In this document: positions 4,830 through 5,536 of the stretch, piece after piece
Position numbering within the stretch: the stretch's first letter is position 1
Layout: every line of letters starts with the position of its first letter
NCBI GenBank assembly: GCA_013816645.1
Contig: JACDEC010000246.1
Location: forward strand, 1-5,536
Length of the DNA: 5,536 nt
Origin: Planctomycetota bacterium
GTDB taxonomy: Bacteria > Planctomycetota > UBA11346
Direction: 5' to 3'
Position numbers and translations under genes: made by a program
Notes under the pieces: model-generated
Databases searched by the model: none
Told to the model about the DNA's origin: nothing
What the model saw: the letters and a program-made list of their open reading frames with translations, nothing else

Positions 4830-5312
4830 ATGGATGCGATCCAACTGCTGAAGCGTGACCACGACCAGTTCCGCGCCTTGCTCGAGAAGCTGGAAGAGAC
4901 CTCGGATCGCGCGATCAAAGCGCGCTCCGCGCTCTTCCACTCGCTCAAGGCCGAGTTGGTGGCGCACGAGACTATCGAGGAGGAGATCCTCTATCCGACG
5001 ATGGCCGAGCACCGTTCCGCCGAGGACATCGTCGCGCACAGCTACGAGGAACACCACGTCATCGACGTGCTGCTCGACGAACTCGAGACCTTGTCGTTCG
5101 AAGACGAAGCCTGGTCCGCCAAGGCGCACGTGCTCAAGGAGAACCTCGAGCACCATCTCGAGGACGAGGAGGAGGATCTCTTCCCAAAAGCGCTGCGCCT
5201 GCTGTCGGCTGAAGAGCGCGCTGATCTCGGCGACGAGATGGAGGAGCGTCAGGATGAAGTCCTCGAGGCCGCCGTCGCGCATCCGCACGCCCGGGTCGAC
5301 AAGCCGCGCTGA
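4830..5312 (+). CDS. Hemerythrin HHE-domain protein
   Basis: One hundred and sixty residues, a single four-helix hemerythrin-like domain that binds a non-haem di-iron centre; relatives sense or carry oxygen, handle nitric oxide or peroxide, or store iron. Ligand motifs are all visible: H11 in KRDHDQF, H46 and E50 in AHETIEEEILYP, H75/H76 in EEHHVID, and H109 with E113 in HHLEDEEEDLFP. The tail after about residue 130 is a charged helix (ADLGDEMEERQDEVLEA). There is no signal peptide or extra domain, so it is probably a free cytosolic protein. The ATG at 4830 has GGGGAG seven bases upstream. It stands 120 nt after the prepilin gene and 86 nt before the lipoprotein, so an operon is uncertain. 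Family is firm; the exact role is not readable. Confidence 0.94.
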   Translation: MDAIQLLKRDHDQFRALLEKLEETSDRAIKARSALFHSLKAELVAHETIEEEILYPTMAEHRSAEDIVAHSYEEHHVIDVLLDELETLSFEDEAWSAKAHVLKENLEHHLEDEEEDLFPKALRLLSAEERADLGDEMEERQDEVLEAAVAHPHARVDKPR

Positions 5313-5320
5313 ACACCGTG

Positions 5321-5344
5321 CGAGCAGCCCAGGGCTCGTAGCCC
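5321..5344 (+). other. Overlapping alternative hairpins after the hemerythrin gene
   Basis: CGAGC (5321-5325) can pair with GCTCG (5334-5338), or GGGCT (5332-5336) can pair with AGCCC (5340-5344) around CGT. The two stems share bases and exclude each other. No U-tract follows, so termination is uncertain. Confidence 0.3.
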
Positions 5345-5385
5345 AGAACGATCGAGGCATTCATCGTCGTCTCATCGGCGGGCGC

Positions 5386-5391
5386 TAGACT
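5386..5391 (+). promoter_or_regulatory. Candidate -10 element for a leaderless lipoprotein transcript
   Basis: TAGACT fits the TAnnnT -10 pattern and ends seven bases before the ATG at 5399, so transcription would begin at or next to the A of the start codon. No Shine-Dalgarno is present before this ATG (TGGTCGCC), which fits a leaderless mRNA. No good -35 is seen. Confidence 0.4.
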
Positions 5392-5398
5392 GGTCGCC

Positions 5399-5536
5399 AT
5401 GGCTACGCGTGCCCTGCTCGGTTTCGCTACGTTAGCGGTCCTGCTGCTGAGCGGCTGCCATCCGCATCATTGGTCGGGGTCGGTGACGATCGCCTTCTCC
5501 AGCGATGACTACCCCACGGCCGGATCGGGGCTGGTA
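5399..5536 (+). CDS. Lipoprotein, 5' part only (cut by window edge)
   Basis: Forty-six codons are present and the frame stays open to the last base. The start is ATG GCT ACG CGT, giving an Arg at residue 4, a hydrophobic core LLGFATLAVLLL (6-17), and a lipobox L17-S-G-C20, so signal peptidase II cleavage before Cys20 is expected. The mature part begins C-H-P-H-H-W-S-G, a His-rich opening, then SVTIAFSSDDYPTAG. His at +2 after the Cys would not hold it in the inner membrane by the E. coli rule. I do not recognise the family from so short a piece. Confidence 0.8.
   Translation, partial: MATRALLGFATLAVLLLSGCHPHHWSGSVTIAFSSDDYPTAGSGLV

Noticed and set aside
4680..5360. Minus-strand frame of 226 codons opposite the hemerythrin gene
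   Set aside because: The plus strand has all di-iron ligand motifs in the right order; the reverse frame is an antisense shadow.
4020..5536. Integrated island after the tRNA with an att repeat
   Set aside because: No copy of the tRNA 3' end and no integrase were found to the right edge; the idea cannot be supported within this window.

Overview
This is a G+C-rich bacterial chromosome segment (roughly two thirds G+C by eye) with eight complete protein genes, one protein gene cut by the right edge, and one tRNA gene. The cell is Gram-negative-like: there are two lipobox lipoproteins, one with a domain resembling the periplasmic part of ExbD/TolR, a TatA subunit and a type IV prepilin-type protein. 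The gene set does not fix the taxon. PpnP, FxsA, Apt and MsrB fit Proteobacteria. The M24 homologue with an 'AWNPSITG' motif and the GspG-like prepilin with a 'D-D-N-N-N-G-L-G-E-Y' loop also recall high-G+C Planctomycetota and other deep lineages. I leave the taxon open.

Left part (1-2643, minus strand): a compact five-gene cluster, read right to left: tatA-like gene, M24 (creatinase/Xaa-Pro peptidase fold) protein, ExbD-like lipoprotein, fxsA, ppnP. The gaps are 3 nt, a 1-nt TGATG overlap, another TGATG overlap, and 19 nt, so one transcript with translational coupling is likely. Four products are envelope proteins or possible envelope partners. The last is a small cupin nucleoside phosphorylase. 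Just beyond the ppnP stop lies a four-unit 8-bp tandem repeat.

Middle (2644-3859): the spacer between tatA and the divergent apt gene carries a perfect extended -10 (TGC-TATAAT) inside an imperfect palindrome, which could serve both directions. apt (purine salvage) converges on msrB (methionine sulfoxide repair) with 25 nt between them. msrB has two credible starts, one giving a signal or anchor sequence and one, behind a strong Shine-Dalgarno, giving a cytosolic enzyme. Salvage of bases at both ends of the divergent promoter (PpnP releases bases, Apt recaptures adenine) is a possible functional link.

Right part (3860-5536, plus strand): a tRNA-Arg(CCT) gene with encoded CCA, an isolated prepilin/pseudopilin gene, a hemerythrin HHE-domain gene, and the first 46 codons of a lipoprotein with no visible Shine-Dalgarno and a -10-like element placed for leaderless transcription. 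No transposase, integrase, CRISPR array or phage gene is visible. The points most worth a second look are the M24 protein that has lost most of its metal ligands, the ExbD-like domain on a lipid anchor instead of a membrane helix, and the symmetrical divergent promoter.
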